A DNA stretch of 64,000 nucleotides from contig OZ231126.1 in NCBI GenBank assembly GCA_965153355.1, positions 74,834,001-74,898,000 on the forward strand, in the 5' to 3' direction. This stretch comes from Flaccisagitta enflata. Taxonomy: Eukaryota > Chaetognatha > Sagittoidea > Aphragmophora. The number at the start of each line of letters is the position of its first letter. Position 1 is the stretch's first letter. Below are positions 31,029 through 42,837 of the stretch, in pieces. A program made the translations under genes and the position numbers. Below the pieces are notes generated by a model, which saw only the letters and a list, made by a program, of their open reading frames with translations, searched no databases and was not told the origin of the DNA.

Positions 31029-33034
31029 ACTGTCTCGTCTTTGCCCTCTCTTTTTGGTCATGGTCTGCTAGTGCGCCCGGAGTTTGTATGGAAAAAAGAT
31101 TTGAAGGAATCTTTGGCTGATTCTTTTTCTCCTCATCCTCCTCATCCTCCTCTTCCTCCTCATGCTCCTCATCCTCCCCCTTTACGTCGCCAAAAACGAC
31201 AAATAAAGAAAAAGCGTTGGACCAGGTTAAAGGAGCGGAGGAGAAAGGGAAAGGTGGAGAAAAAGGAAGGAAAGGAAAGAGTAAAAAGATTAGTCCAAGG
31301 TCAATCCGTCTCACGCCCAAATTATCGTTGGGGTGAAGACGGAGAAAAAGATGAAGATGACAAAGAAGATGACAATGATAAAGAAGATGCAGATGACAAA
31401 AAATATGCGGATGAAGCTGACAATTTTGATCACCTACTTGGTGATCATCGCCAAAATCATAAGAGGTCGCAGACTGATTTAGGTTCTAGAAACCTTGACA
31501 CGTGGTCAACCATTGTATCTACCACCTCCATCACCACCTCCTCCTCCACCTCCCCATTTCAAGGTCAAATGAAGTCAAATTCTCGAGGTCAGACCAAAAC
31601 GAATTCCCCTCTGCTGCCACCAGTTCAGAATAGGAATAGTGAGGTGGGAGCGGTGGAGAAAGAAGAGGATGAAGAGGAGGAGGGGGCGATGGAGGAGGCA
31701 GCCGAGGTGAACGAAAAGAGGGAAAAGGGGAGAAATATAAAGGTCGTGAAGAAAAGAAAAAACTCGAACGTTTCGCCTAATTTTTCCCTTTCCTCTCAAA
31801 ATGTGACCATTTTGGAACAAAGAGGAAAGCTAACTGCGGTGGAAGGAAAAGTAAAGGGAACAGTGAACCGCTCGGTCTCTAGCGAAGGGGAAAAGCTAAC
31901 TGCGGTGGAAAGAAAAGTAAAGAGAACAGTTAACCGGTCGACCGAGAGAAGGGAACCAAGTGAAGGGGCCATAGAGAAGACGAGAGAAACGATAGCACCG
32001 CCAACGACAAATAGGACATCAACGACAACATCGACAACGACAACAACGACAACGAGATTTGAACAAACGACGACAAATACAACCTTAGAAGCGATATCCA
32101 ATCCGGCGACGGCGATAACAAGCTCGGAAGACGTTTCAAATTCCGCTGAAAATGGCAAAACGATTACGAGAAAGCAAACACAGCCAAACTTCGTCGCGAG
32201 CGCTTTCAACGCCGCCGTTTTTAAAGCCCCCAATTTCAAACCCCAGGCGGCGGCGACGGCGATGACGACAGCGACAGCGGCGGCGGTAGGGGTTCATAAT
32301 CCGGCGGTTTTGAAAGTGGTGGTGGCGGCGGCAGAAGAGACAGCGGTCACGGCAGAAGCGGTTATAAATACGGTGGCGGAGGCGGTTGGAATGTCAGGGG
32401 CGGCGGACGCGATGGTTCCGATCATCCATCGGAAGGGATATCAAACGCAAAAACAACATCGACGTACGTCGCAGACTCAGAGTTGGGATATTGGAAACCT
32501 CTCTGATCAAAACAACCACAATGACGGCGACGGCGATGAAGACGACGGTGATGACGATGGTGACGACGACATTGAAACTAATGGATTTAATAATGACATA
32601 AACAATCACAAACGAACGGGAAGCTATGAAGAAGAAGAAGAAGAAGAAGAAGAAGAAAGAGAAGAAGAAGAAGAAGAAGAAGAAGAGGAAGAAAAAGAAG
32701 AAAAAGAAGGAGACATCGGAGACACCAAATCATCTCCTTTCACTTTTACTCCAATATCAACATCATCATCACTCCCGTATGCCGTAGGAAATCAAAAACC
32801 TGATCGTCGTCGTCGTCGTAGTAGCAGAGATGATATTCCAGACGTATGTAACTCGATCAAAGGCTGCGTTGAAGTTTCACCCGAATGTAGCTCACTAACC
32901 CAAGGATGTGGAAAAACCGCGACGAGGAAAGTGAAGGAAAATTTGAGACGGATTTTGAGGGCCATCTTTGGGGATCAGGAGGAAACGATGAATAACGGCG
33001 AAAGACAAACAAAAGATCAACACGCTGCCAGGAG
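28636..33034 (+). CDS. Giant exon 2 of the receptor gene: Venus-flytrap segments split by low-complexity inserts
   Basis: About 1466 residues, continuing exon 1 in phase. Between Ser, Gln, Glu and Gly-rich tracts lie conserved-looking islands in class C ligand-binding order. PLLLGVVDATSAPFF and LPVLNPLSSI (about 29126-29220) resemble the lobe-1 'GVIGASSS...IPQISYAS' element. AKVLAEVLELLQWRRYDVL (about 29881-29940) resembles the 'QA.A...LL..FGW..V.VL' crossover. GIVLLLNDADIRSFF (about 30648-30692) and NVFYVVSDFSQ (about 30840-30873) resemble lobe-2 strands. LFGHGLLVRPEFVWKKDL follows at about 31050-31103. Near the 3' end come four Cys (DVCNSIKGCVEVSPECSSL...GC). The exon ends at GAG/GTAAGG, 33034, phase 2. 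Inserts exceed the domain itself. Domain identity rests on motif order, not on a search. Confidence 0.62.
29709..29790 (+). repeat. In-frame (TCT)n, poly-Ser
   Basis: About 26 Ser codons, mainly TCT, within exon 2. The frame is kept on both sides. Confidence 0.95.
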
Positions 33035-33925
33035 GTAAGGGGGAAGGGAGAGGGCAACATAGGATAACGGTGAAAGGCATATTATAGATTAAAAGACTGT
33101 CAAGAGGTAAGGGGAAGGAGAAGGTGAAGGGATACAAAGATAAATGACAACAGGTCGCCCAAGGGCAATATGTGGTCAGCGATACCCGTTGCCCTGCTTT
33201 GCCTGATTGTGAATTGGAGTGAGGGGAAGCAGGGCAGCGGCCCCGAAGGGGACGATGTCCTGTAGAACACAGGGGGACTTTCGTTCGTCCTTCTGTCTCC
33301 CCAAGGCCTTGAATCTGCCCTCTCAAGTCTGAAATCTTCCCTCTCAGGCCTAAAATCTGCCCTCTCAGGCTGAGAGGGTAGACAGGCTGGGAGGGTAGAC
33401 ATAAGGCCTGAGAGGGCCTGAGAGGGCCTGAAAGGGCGGATTTCAGATCAGGGAGGGAAGATTTCAGGCCCGAGAGGGCAGATTCAAGGCCTGAGAGGGC
33501 AGATTTTAGACCTGAGACGGCAGATTTCAGGCCTGAGAGGGCAGATTAAAGGCCTGACAGGGCAGAATTCAGGCCTGAGAGGGTAGATTTCAGCCCTGAG
33601 AAGGCAGAATTTCAGGCCTGAGAGGGCCTGGGGGGGGCGCACGAACGAACGAACGGACGGACAAACAAAAGTCCCCCTGTGTTCTACAGGACATCGTCCC
33701 CTTCAGGGCCGCTGCCCAAAAAGCAAATGAAAGATTAACACGCTACCAAGAGGTAAGGGCAAGAGGAAAGAAAAGGTGAGGAGAAATAATGAATAACTGT
33801 GAAGGGCAAATGGGAGATCAAAATGGTCCCATAGGTATAGGTAAGGGCCAGGGCAAGGGAAAAATGGCGTAAGGCAAACAAAATATCAACACACTCCTGC
33901 ATGAGAAAGGGGGAGGGCGATCACA
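32989..33925 (+). repeat. 75-bp minisatellite built from the exon 2 3' end and splice donor
   Basis: The last about 45 bp of exon 2 plus the donor recur as diverged units at about 33061-33150, 33722-33793, 33794-33868 and 33869-33925. Shared words are AACGGYGAAAGRCAAA, GATYAACACGCTRCCA and RGAGGTAAGGG. Decoy GGTAAGG donors therefore follow the real one at 33035. A family B element is inserted between units 2 and 3. Confidence 0.75.
33151..33720 (+). mobile_element. Family B element, copy 1
   Basis: Left end CAGGTCGCCCAAGGGCAATA. Next is GCAGCGGCCCCGAAGGGGAC followed by GATGTCCTGTAGAACACAGG, which returns inverted at 33670-33717. Between the arms lie a GTTCGTCC/GAAC tetranucleotide stretch and a VNTR of about 20 bp (CCTGAGAGGGCAGATTTCAG) that flips orientation near 33370. 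The right end is CCGCTGCCC-AAAAAG. No coding capacity is seen. Confidence 0.88.
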
Positions 33926-34007
33926 GCACCGACCAGTCAACCAAATACAAATTTACAATGAAAGGGAGGAACAAGGAAAGAAAAATGTTCACATAAAGAA
34001 TCAAGTG

Positions 34008-34082
34008 AGCAAAGTCGGATACCAGTAGTCACTTGCGGGTGGGCAGGGGCAATAATGGCTTATGGCGAGTAGGCAAGGGGGC
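34008..34082 (-). mobile_element. Family A remnant
   Basis: GTCGGATACCAGTAGTCACT and TTGCGGGTGGGCAGGGGCAA match the 3' third of the element on the minus strand. Confidence 0.5.
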
Positions 34083-34202
34083 AAGAGAGAGGAGTTAGCG
34101 GATGGGGTAAGCAGCGATGTATGGCAGCTTGGAGCCTAGGCACCTCACAGCCAATTCCAAGCACAACAGCAAATCTAAGCACGACAGCCTTTCAACCAAT
34201 TT

Positions 34203-34215
34203 TTCTCTCTTTCTC

Positions 34216-34278
<63 letters not shown>

Positions 34279-34285
34279 CTCTTTC
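34203..34285. repeat. (CTTT)n microsatellite
   Basis: About 70 bp of CTTT repeats. Confidence 0.95.
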
Positions 34286-34731
34286 TTCAAATTTTTTTCA
34301 CAACACATTTTCAAGCCTGACAAACATTCAAGCCCGACGGCAGGGACGTCATGTGATGTCCCTGAAGTCCTTTGCCATACATCGCTGGCCGGGTAAGTAG
34401 TGCGGATGGGCAAGGTTGTCGACTTGTAATGCTCAGAAATGACAGTTATGGTGAATTTTGCGGCACCAAAAACCTTCCAAGTTTCAAGCCTCAAGAAAAC
34501 TGCACAGAGGGTAGCATTCGAAATCAAAGGAAAGGTTTCCATGGAGCACCATGGCAAGGAAAATTTCACATTTGAATTTTTTCCTCCTTTTTTGAGCGTG
34601 TGTCGCGAAGATTAAAAATGTGAAGCTAGCATAAAACATTCCCACCTAAGATTTATAGCACAGATAAGGGCTTGTTCTCAATGGAAAATATGGCAAGATT
34701 GAAACAGGAAAGCGAGTAGGGAACAAAAAAG

Positions 34732-34735
<4 letters not shown>

Positions 34736-34808
<73 letters not shown>

Positions 34809-34836
34809 GGACACACACACACACACACACACACAC
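34736..34836. repeat. (GA)n plus (AC)n microsatellites
   Basis: GA for about 65 bp, then GACAGACGG, then AC for about 24 bp. It lies 1.7 kb downstream of the exon 2 donor, in the sense that could pair with the CT tract before exon 3. Confidence 0.95.
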
Positions 34837-35098
34837 CAAACATGCGAAGCAAAGCAAAGCGTTCAGGGGGAAGGGGAAATAAGAGTGGGGGAGGGCGGGG
34901 GAAAAGAGCCCAATGCACATTGATAGAGACATAGACAAGCAGAAGGAAGAGTAAATCTCATTCTTTTCCACAACGAGCTTTCCCGAGTCTAATGCCTGGA
35001 AAATAAAGATGAAATCGTTTTTGTTTCCACTGGGATGAGCGCCAAGAGGCTCAGCAACTGTGCTGAAACCATTACGCACTAAACACTCTGTGCTTCTA

Positions 35099-35624
35099 CA
35101 GTCAGCGGACAAAACACAATAGGTATATATATCACTCTGTTGGTTTTGATTCAACCCACTGATGCTAAACAGAATGCTGTAAATAATAACTGGTTGTTGA
35201 AATTAAAGCCGGCTGTTAAATTACAAAGTTGGCAAAAATCAAACTTTCAACAAATAGAATGAAACCTGCAGATTCATAATCCAGATGAAATTCTGGGAAG
35301 TTTGATATGTCACAACATATATTTTTATATAAAAATAAAAAAATTATCAATGTTTAATTTAATTATAATGCAATGTTAAAAAAATTATTTCTTACAAAAA
35401 ATGTTAAGTGTGACATATCAAATTGCTCAGAATTTCATCAGAATCATGAATCTGCAGGTCTCATTCTATTTGGTGAAAGTTGGATTTTTGCCAACTTTGT
35501 AACTTAACAGCCGGCTGTAATTTCAACAACCAGATGTTGTTTACAGCATTCTGTTCAACATCAGTCAGTTGGATCAAAACCAACAGAGTGATATATATAC
35601 CTATTGTGTTTTGTCCGCTGACTG
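35099..35624. mobile_element. Foldback MITE, 526 bp, TCTA target duplication
   Basis: Inverted arms of about 210 bp start CAGTCAGCGGACAAAACACA and end with its complement. The directly repeated TCTA flanks both ends (35095-35098 and 35625-35628). The centre is AT-rich. There is no transposase. Confidence 0.88.
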
Positions 35625-35639
35625 TCTAGACTCACTGTG

Positions 35640-36740
35640 CTTAAAGATTCCGCGTTTTTGCCGGATGGCATAACCACAGTGTGCCTAAAGATTCTGAAAC
35701 TGCTTTTATAGTGTGAAACACAGTGCGAATGGACTCTCCAACTGTGCTAAGACTGTTATGCTACGTTCCTAATGACACTTTAACTATGCTGAGAGAAATT
35801 GGCTTCAGGATTCAACTAGTGTTTACAGAAATCGAGGCACAACGCATAGTTCAGTGCGATAGAGATTCAAGCTCAGAAACTTGGTAAACTGACAATAAAA
35901 AGGTTATGTTCTCAAAGATTGCTGAAAGACCAGGGCATTGTATTTACAAAGCTAAGCATTTTGTTTGCAGAATTTGGAGCTCACACTCATATACACTCAG
36001 TTAAGATAGTGGAGCGTCTGAAATCTGATAAAAGTAACAGTGGCAAAATAAAAAACCGGATGCCATTTCTTTGATCAAGGATTGCTTAGTAACTTAAAAA
36101 GATAAACCTTTAAAATCCATGATGGTTTTAAAGAGCTCCAAATCATCTTTCGTTTGAGCTCACACAGAACGTTGTAGCTTCAACACTTTAGGGGATAAGA
36201 TGCTTTAAAGATAACCACTCTGAAATCTCAAATCTGGTTTCAATCTTTTTAGAAAACCAACTTTGAATTGATAAAGCTTGTAAATGAATAAGAATCATGA
36301 TTTCTGCTTGGTTCCATCTTGTAGCGATTTCAAAATACTTCATTTTTACCTTGAATTTTGTTCTATTTATTCAATGTCTTCATTCTACAAAATATGTGAA
36401 ACAAAAAGTGTCTTATTGTTAGTAATTTGCTTTCAAGAATATGGGTGTTTACGTCATTTGAAAATGACTTAAGCTAGAAATTTCTGCTTGGTTTAGATTT
36501 TTATAGTTTTTGAAGCTCTTCAAAATACTCATAGATTTTAACTAAAAAGTATGTGCAGTTTTCAGTCAATCATGAGAAGCTGAGCGTCCGGGTTTTTTTT
36601 GGCCATTGTTATGAATAGGATGCCTTGTGTGTAGCAACATGAGGAGATACCATCAAAATGTTGGATCTCTCATCCGGCTTAACCTCGTCTTTCTGCTCTC
36701 TCAATAAAGATAATTGCCTTATGCAAAAGCGGGAAGAAAA
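35640..36740. other. No gene seen; weak CTGTGCTTAAAGATTC repeats at the left
   Basis: 35630-35770 contains three or four imperfect copies of a CACTGTGCYTAAAGATTC-like word. The remainder is AT-rich with no recognisable gene or element. Confidence 0.45.
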
Positions 36741-36748
36741 GAAAAGGG

Positions 36749-37067
36749 AAACAAGCTCAAGAGGGCAACAGTCGCGTGCATCGGGAAATGACAAACAAAA
36801 CAGTTCCTCCCGCCCAAGACCGCGCGATATGTATTGATACAATGTCGATACAATATCGATACAATATCGATACATTACAATTCCCAAAAATATCTGAAAG
36901 TACCCTGAAGTACTTCAAACTACCCTGAAATACCCCAGAGTACCTTAAATTGCCTTAAAAAAAACTTAACTTAATAATCATGATTTTAAAAATGTTACGG
37001 ACGGACGGACCAACCTACCAACCGACACGGCAAGGTGTAGAGTCGCATGCATGCAACTAAAAATGAG
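36749..37067 (-). mobile_element. Family A element, long variant with internal degenerate repeats
   Basis: On the plus strand, AACAAGCTCAAGAGGGCAAC and AGTCGCGTGCATCGGGAAAT form one end. The other end is GGACGGACGGACCAACCTAC, GGCAAGGTGTAGAGTCGCAT and GCAACTAAAAATG. Between are an ATCGATACAAT repeat and a TACCCTGAAATAC repeat, which are absent from short copies. A parallel long copy lies at 43660-43992. Confidence 0.75.
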
Positions 37068-37454
37068 AGGCAATTTTTAGCTCATCTCCAAGAAAATGCT
37101 CACCAAGATTAACAAAAACGGCTAAAATTAGTTCCTCTTGCAAAGGAGAAATACCATTATGGTATCATCAATGGGGAACAGTTTCTTCACTAAGTATTTT
37201 TTTTTTCATTTCCCACTGTGTTTTTTTTCCACTATGTTTTAATGTGTGTTTTTTCTCGAAGTGAAATTCAATTTAGGTCTCATTTTAAGTCTTTAACAAA
37301 CAAATAAAGCGGGGTGACAATATCGTCGCAAATGGGTGTACATGTGCATTCAACCCCATTCCACACCCTTTACACACAAGCACACAATTCCGTAACCAAG
37401 GTACCTTAAGTCATAGCAAATGCGCGTCTTCACACTTTTCATCTCGACCATCCT

Positions 37455-37540
37455 GTACGCACAGACCAATGGACCAACAGACAAACCAATATACAGACCC
37501 ATGGATGGACAAACCTCTTACAGAGTCCGTGACTCTAACA
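37455..37540 (-). mobile_element. Family A 5' half, old copy
   Basis: GACCAATGGACCAACAGACA core and AACCTCTTACAGAGTCCGTG on the plus strand match the A1 5' part. Confidence 0.55.
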
Positions 37541-37639
37541 TGATATGAAGAAAAAAGAGAAAACATTCAGAATATTGTGAAGTGTGTATTGAATTGAAGC
37601 GACATTTGTGACCTTAGATGCAAATGGGAGGTAAAAAGA

Positions 37640-37755
37640 ACAAGGCCCGAAAACTGCTACCCAAGTCGCGTGTGGGTGGGCAGAGGCAGGGATGAAAAGG
37701 CTGACCAAATGTAAGGGCAGGGGCAATAATGCAAAAACCTCCTGCAAATTCCTAA
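37640..37755 (-). mobile_element. Family A 3' part, cut by family B copy 2
   Basis: GAACAAGGCCCGAAAACTGC, AAGTCGCGTGTGGGTGGGCA and GGGGCAATAATGCAAAAACC are followed immediately by the left end of family B. No matching continuation is clear after 38406. Confidence 0.6.
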
Positions 37756-38406
37756 CCAGTCGCCCAAGGGCAATATGTGGTCAGCGAAACCCGTTGCCCT
37801 GCTTCGTATGTTGGTGATTGTAGGTGATGGGTAGCAGGTCAGCGGCCCTGAAGGGGACGATGTCCTGTAGAACACAGGGGGACTTTTGTTTTTCATCCGT
37901 CCGTCCGTCCGTCCGTCCTTGTGGGCCTCGAGGCAGGGATTTGAGCCTGGAGGCTGGGAATTAAGCCTGGAGGCTGGGATTTGAGCCTCGAGGCTGGGAT
38001 TTGAGCCTCGAAGCTGGGATTTGAGCCTTGATGCTGGGATTTGAGCCTTGAGGCTGGGATTTGAGCCTTGAGGCTGAGATTTGAGCCTAGAGGCTGGGAT
38101 TTGAGCCTCAAGGCTGGGATTTGAGCCTCAAGGCTGGGATTTGAGCCTCAAGGCTGGGATTTGAGCCTCAAGGCTGGGATTTGAGCCTCAAGGCTGGGAT
38201 TTGAGCCTCGAGGCTGGGATTTGAGCCTCAAGGCTGGGATTTGAGCCTTGAGGATGGGATTTTAGCCTTGAGGTTGGGATTTGGGCCTTCAGGCCGGGAT
38301 TTGAGCCTCGAGGCGGGGGGGGGGGACGCACGCACGCACGAACGAACGAAAGTCCCCCTGTGTTCTACAGGACATCTTCCCCTTCGGGGCCGCTGCCCAA
38401 AAAGCA
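37756..38406 (+). mobile_element. Family B element, copy 2 (different VNTR)
   Basis: The ends are the same as copy 1: CAGTCGCCCAAGGGCAATAT on the left and GGGGCCGCTGCCCAAAAAG on the right, with about 50-bp inner inverted arms around CCTGTGTTCTACAGGACATC. The core is 37921-38318, about 20 copies of GCCTCGAGGCTGGGATTTGA, all in one orientation. The VNTR sequence differs from copies 1 and 3 while the arms are nearly identical. Confidence 0.88.
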
Positions 38407-38635
38407 GGGTTACAGATCAACAGACGGGCTTACACACTAACTGAGGGACCAACTGACATAGCGGATATTGTATCACATACACTTGACTAGACAAGCCCAA
38501 AATAGGGCAAAAGTCGTGAAAGGTTGGACAAGGGCAGTACTACAGTACTACAAAACAACAGTATTTCACACTGACATACCTTACAATGATCTATAAACTA
38601 TAAATAAGACAGAAAACAGGTCTATATTTCAAAAC

Positions 38636-38740
38636 GGACCAACGGACTGACTGATAGATGGCTGGACAGATGGATGGATGGACAAATGGACGGACCGATA
38701 CACCAAAACGTATAGTTGCGTGTCCGAGCCTAAAAAGAAA
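38636..38740 (-). mobile_element. Family A 5' half, expanded core
   Basis: GGACAGATGGATGGATGGAC core and ATAGTTGCGTGTCCGAGCCT followed by AAAAAG on the plus strand. The 3' half is missing. Confidence 0.65.
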
Positions 38741-38759
38741 AAATATGAAAAAAAGAGAA

Positions 38760-39510
38760 ACATCAATACCAAATAATTATGCACTCACGCAAAAATTATT
38801 TTAAAATTACTCGTGTTTCAGTACCCTTTTTTTCCCATTATGATCATAAAAAGAAGCTAAATGATTTCCTTTCATCCTTTATAGGGAAAAAAATATTCAA
38901 CTAGATGATGTATTAAGAGGAACCAATATCTATTTTTAAAGAATATTCAACAATAGATGCATTAAAAGGTCCTTAAAGCTCAATTCATAAGGATATTTGA
39001 TGGAATGAATAGATAGATTAATAAATGAGATAACTCGAAGCAGCGTACACGTTTTTAACATAATGCAAGAAAGAAGAATAATTAATAAAGAATGGAAAAG
39101 ATGTTGTGACTAGGGAGAAAGTAGAGAGAAAATGATCCGGACAAAAGGAGAGACAGATTGAAAGAAAGACAAACAGACACAGGGAGACATATGGACAGAC
39201 AGAAGAAAAGACCCCTAGAGAGAGAAAAATAGAGAATAACAAATCCATTGAGAGACTTGGAGTTAATCTCTTGAGCAATTTTTGACTTGAATATTTCTTC
39301 ATTACTGCTATGGATCAAGAGCAACGCCCGCAGCAGAAGTGGCTCAGATGTCTCTAGTGGTGGAAGAAAGTAGATAAACAGACAGAAGAGCTAGAGCAGC
39401 ACTCAGATGTCGCTAGAGGTGGAAGATAGTAGATAAAGAAGCAGTAAGGAATGTAACTGCAGCACTCGGATGTTGCTAGTAGTGGAACATAGAAAAGAGG
39501 CTTGGTGGAG
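38760..39510. other. No gene seen; three short repeats of TCAGATGTCGCTAG type
   Basis: 39330-39490 contains three diverged copies of GCACTCAGATGTCGCTAGAG and GTGGAAGATAGTAGATAAA. Otherwise unremarkable. Confidence 0.45.
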
Positions 39511-39520
39511 GTGTCAGTGT

Positions 39521-40080
39521 GACCTACTATCTTAGAAATAAAAAGGTTCCAACCTGTAACATAAGTTCATTTATTGACATAGAAATGAAAACAAATCAGT
39601 TTCATATCCATGAATATTTAGAGTTAGCCCCATTTGACTGAATCACCACCGCCGATCATCAGGAAAGCAGTTTGCAGAGCCTCTCTGGATACTCTGGAGT
39701 GATGGCATTCCAAATCTTTTTAACGATTTTCTTGATCCCTTCTTTTGCTACGTTTACACTTGTAACTCAAAAGAGATTCAACAAATGATAGAAAAATTGG
39801 TGACAGAAATGTAGATCTTCAAATTTGCAAGCAGTCTACACAAACCGCATCTGTCTAGCTCAATGCGTTTAGAAGTAATATGAAAAAAAGTGAAGTCTTA
39901 TCATTCCAATATTATGTAAAAATGGCAAAAGCAAAATTGAAACATTTCATTCAAAGTTGAGTAACTTTTGGATGCATTGAACTATAGAGATGCGGTTTGC
40001 GTAGATTACTTGCAAATTTGAAGGGCTTTAATAATCTCACCAATTTTTTGGTGATTTTTGGCTTTAAGAATCTAAAAATT
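39521..40080. mobile_element. Family C element, diverged long copy
   Basis: The left end is TACTATCTTAGAAATAAAAA. The interior matches 53780-54260 in direct orientation (for example TCCCTTCTTTTGCTACRTTT and TTCAAATTTGCAAGCAGT). An inner inverted repeat pairs GCAGTCTACACAAACCGCAT with ATGCGGTTTGCGTAGATTAC. The right terminus is lost. Confidence 0.7.
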
Positions 40081-40264
40081 GTTTTCAAAACTGATAATGC
40101 CATTCATGCCATTAATATTCACGCTCAATATATAGTATTTATTCTTTTGAAAGTACAAGATATTTATTTTTGATCTTTTTTTTTTATGTTTCTGTTTTGA
40201 ATAATACCTCAGCAATTATTTATAATCATTGAGCATCAAGTTCACTTGCAGATCACAATTCTTT

Positions 40265-40460
40265 ATGATCTTTTTTTTCTGTTTTTTTTTTTTTTTTTTT
40301 TTAAATTCCTTTATTCTTTTCATTTTTTTTCTTTTACTCTTGCTTTATTCTTTACTTTTTTTCTTTATTTCTTTTCTTATGTTACTGACATGTTTCTTTT
40401 TTCTCTTTATTCCTTTCTACTTCTTTTTTTCATTTTTTTTTGAGGGGGGGGGGCAGGCGC
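40265..40460. other. T-rich tract and G-run
   Basis: Almost pure T/C for 170 bp, then GAGGGGGGGGGGCAGGCGCG. No gene is supported. Confidence 0.6.
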
Positions 40461-40769
40461 GGGGCCCCCCTGAAGCGCGGGGCCCTAGGCTTAAGCCTAT
40501 TAAGCCTATTGGGTGATCCGCCTCAGCCCCTTCCCCTCTTTTATCAACCCCATATGATAGAGCCCTTTGAATTGTCGGCATTTTCCCGCCATTGCTGCAA
40601 ACCTTACCAACAATTGCGTCCGTGTTAATAAGCCAACGCCCTCCCCATTTCACTTCGGTTTGCGTTCACTCTCAATTATAGATACCCCCCCCCCCTAACA
40701 ACCCTATGTCCCTCAGCGTCATTCTTTCTTTCTCAAAGCGACCCCGCGTTATCCAATTCATTTGGGATA

Positions 40770-40871
<102 letters not shown>

Positions 40872-40937
40872 AAAAAGGGCTTATTTATATTCTTCGATAC
40901 TCCTTTTTCCCTCGTGCTCGCATTTTTTGTCGTCCCC

Positions 40938-41475
40938 TCAGCGGCCGTCTGTCCTGCCGACTCGTCCTTCCGGCAGCAGGCCATCCTGCCAACTCGTCCT
41001 AGCAGCAGTTGTCTGTCCTGCCGACTCGTCCTTCCGGCAGCAGGCCATCCTGCCAACTCGTCCTAGCAGCAGTTGTCTGTCCTGCCGACTCGTCCTTCCG
41101 GCAGCAGGCCATCCTGCCAACTCGTCCTAGCAGCAGTTGTCTGTCCTGCCGACTCGTCCTTTCGGCAGCAGGCATCATGCCTGCCAACTCGTCCTAGCAG
41201 CAGTTGTCTGTCCTGCCGACTCGTCCTTCCGGCAGCAGGCCATCCTGCCAACTCGTCCTAGCAGCAGTTGTCTGTCCTGCCGACTCGTCCTTCCGGCAGC
41301 AGGCCATCCTGCCAACTCGTCCTAGCAGCAGTTGTCTGTCCTGCCGACTCGTCCTTCCGGCAGCAGGCCATCATGCCGAGTTTTTTGCCGACTCGTCCTA
41401 GCAGCAGATGTCCGTCCTGCCGACTCTTCCTACACGGAGCTGTCCATTCTGCCTACTCGTCCTACCGGCAGCTCC
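40938..41475. repeat. 64-bp minisatellite, about 8 copies
   Basis: The unit contains TGTCCTGCCGACTCGTCCTT, CCGGCAGCAGGCCATCCTGC and CAACTCGTCCTAGCAGCAGT. Each unit carries two CTCGTCC half-units facing GGCAGCAGG, so it is itself a diverged dimer of about 32 bp. Internal copies are nearly identical and edge copies are diverged. Because 64 is not a multiple of 3, the frame shifts in each unit; it is not coding. Confidence 0.95.
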
Positions 41476-41489
41476 TATGCGATTACAAA

Positions 41490-42830
41490 TAAAACCTAGA
41501 TCCACTTGAAATTTAGTTTCTATAGGAGAAAAAATATCACAGCATCTCAGCCAATCAGAGTAAATTATTTCATCAGATAGTACCTATCTGAACCTCTCCT
41601 AGGCCTACCCCATCCACCCCATCCCGCCCTTCTCATCCAGCCCCCTTCCCCTATTTTCCGTTCCCATCCTTATTTTTATTGATATTTCTCTCCCCCGGTG
41701 TTCCTCCGAATCATATTTCTTTCGGAGTGGAAAGAAAAATGTGTAATACTATAATGTGACTTTACTTTATGTTAGTTCCACGTGAGCTAAATTACGGTTT
41801 GCTACACTTCGCGTGAAAACAATGGAAATTCATACGCGGAGTCGACATCGACCATTTTCATACAGACAACCTGAACATAGGGTGTTTATACATAACACAT
41901 TGATGAAGTGAGCAGTGTATTGATAGCAGTAGCTTTGATGCTACGATAGGCCGGGAGTTAATGATTGTACTATTATAAAGATAATAGTTGTTGCAAGTTT
42001 TATCAAAGAATAATGTTAACATGTTAAGATATGGAAGATTTTTTATTTCAATTTAAGAAATGAAAAACACAAAAGAAAATGAAGGACAGATGTAATTTTT
42101 GAAATTCCCAACACAATATTGTAGTTGGAAAACTTAAAACTACAAAGAAAAATTACTCATAAACTATAAAAAAACTTTGGTTTTCTTTATAAAACTGTAA
42201 AAAAAAACAATAGCAGATACTTAGAAAAACCTTCTGCAAATAATAAACGCATTTGCAGATTTTACAAATTATCTGTCTGCAAAACGTGACGCCTTCATCC
42301 TTGCTGAAACCCCAAACTCTAGTTAGTAGGCTGGTTGGGTGGTCGTAAGTCAGAATCCAGTGGTTAGTCGTGGATATGCAGGAGTTGATAAGTTGGTTGT
42401 TGGTTCATAAGCTGGTGGTTTGGACGTTGATATTCAGTTGATTGTCTCAAATTAGTTATTAATTGTTTAGCGCATAAAAATGGGTCAGTTGGATTAGACG
42501 CGGGCCAGAATGAGTTGGATACTTGCTGGTACATGGTTGTTTGAAAGAGTCGATCGGTCGAGTTTCAGGTGGATGAAAATAAGCTAAATGTCACGTTTGA
42601 TTTGAGTCAGAATGGATCACTCAGTTGGTTGATTGTTTTGTTTACTCGATGTACCCAAGTTGCAATTGATTGCTTGGTTTGCAACTTGCAAGCGAATCCG
42701 AAATATTAGTCAATTGGTTTGGTAGTGGGTGTGATTTGGTGCTTGCTCTGGCAAAGGAAAAAATTGTCTGTCCTTCTACTCTCGAAAAAATGGTTGCTAT
42801 AAATAAGACTAGTGAAAGTAATACCAATTC
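41490..42830. other. No gene seen
   Basis: AT-rich sequence with many imperfect GTTGGTTG/AGTTGG words at 42320-42640, perhaps an eroded minisatellite. No domain is recognised. Confidence 0.45.
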
Positions 42831-42837
42831 TTTTTAT

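Noticed and set aside
33035-33038. Natural stop TAA ending the second giant ORF as the true protein end
   Set aside because: The stop lies inside a strong donor (GAG/GTAAGG), the domain is incomplete at that point, and a plausible later exon exists.
34192-34575. Open frames on both strands after the (CTTT)n array
   Set aside because: No recognisable domain, short, and opposite strands are equally open. I could not support either.
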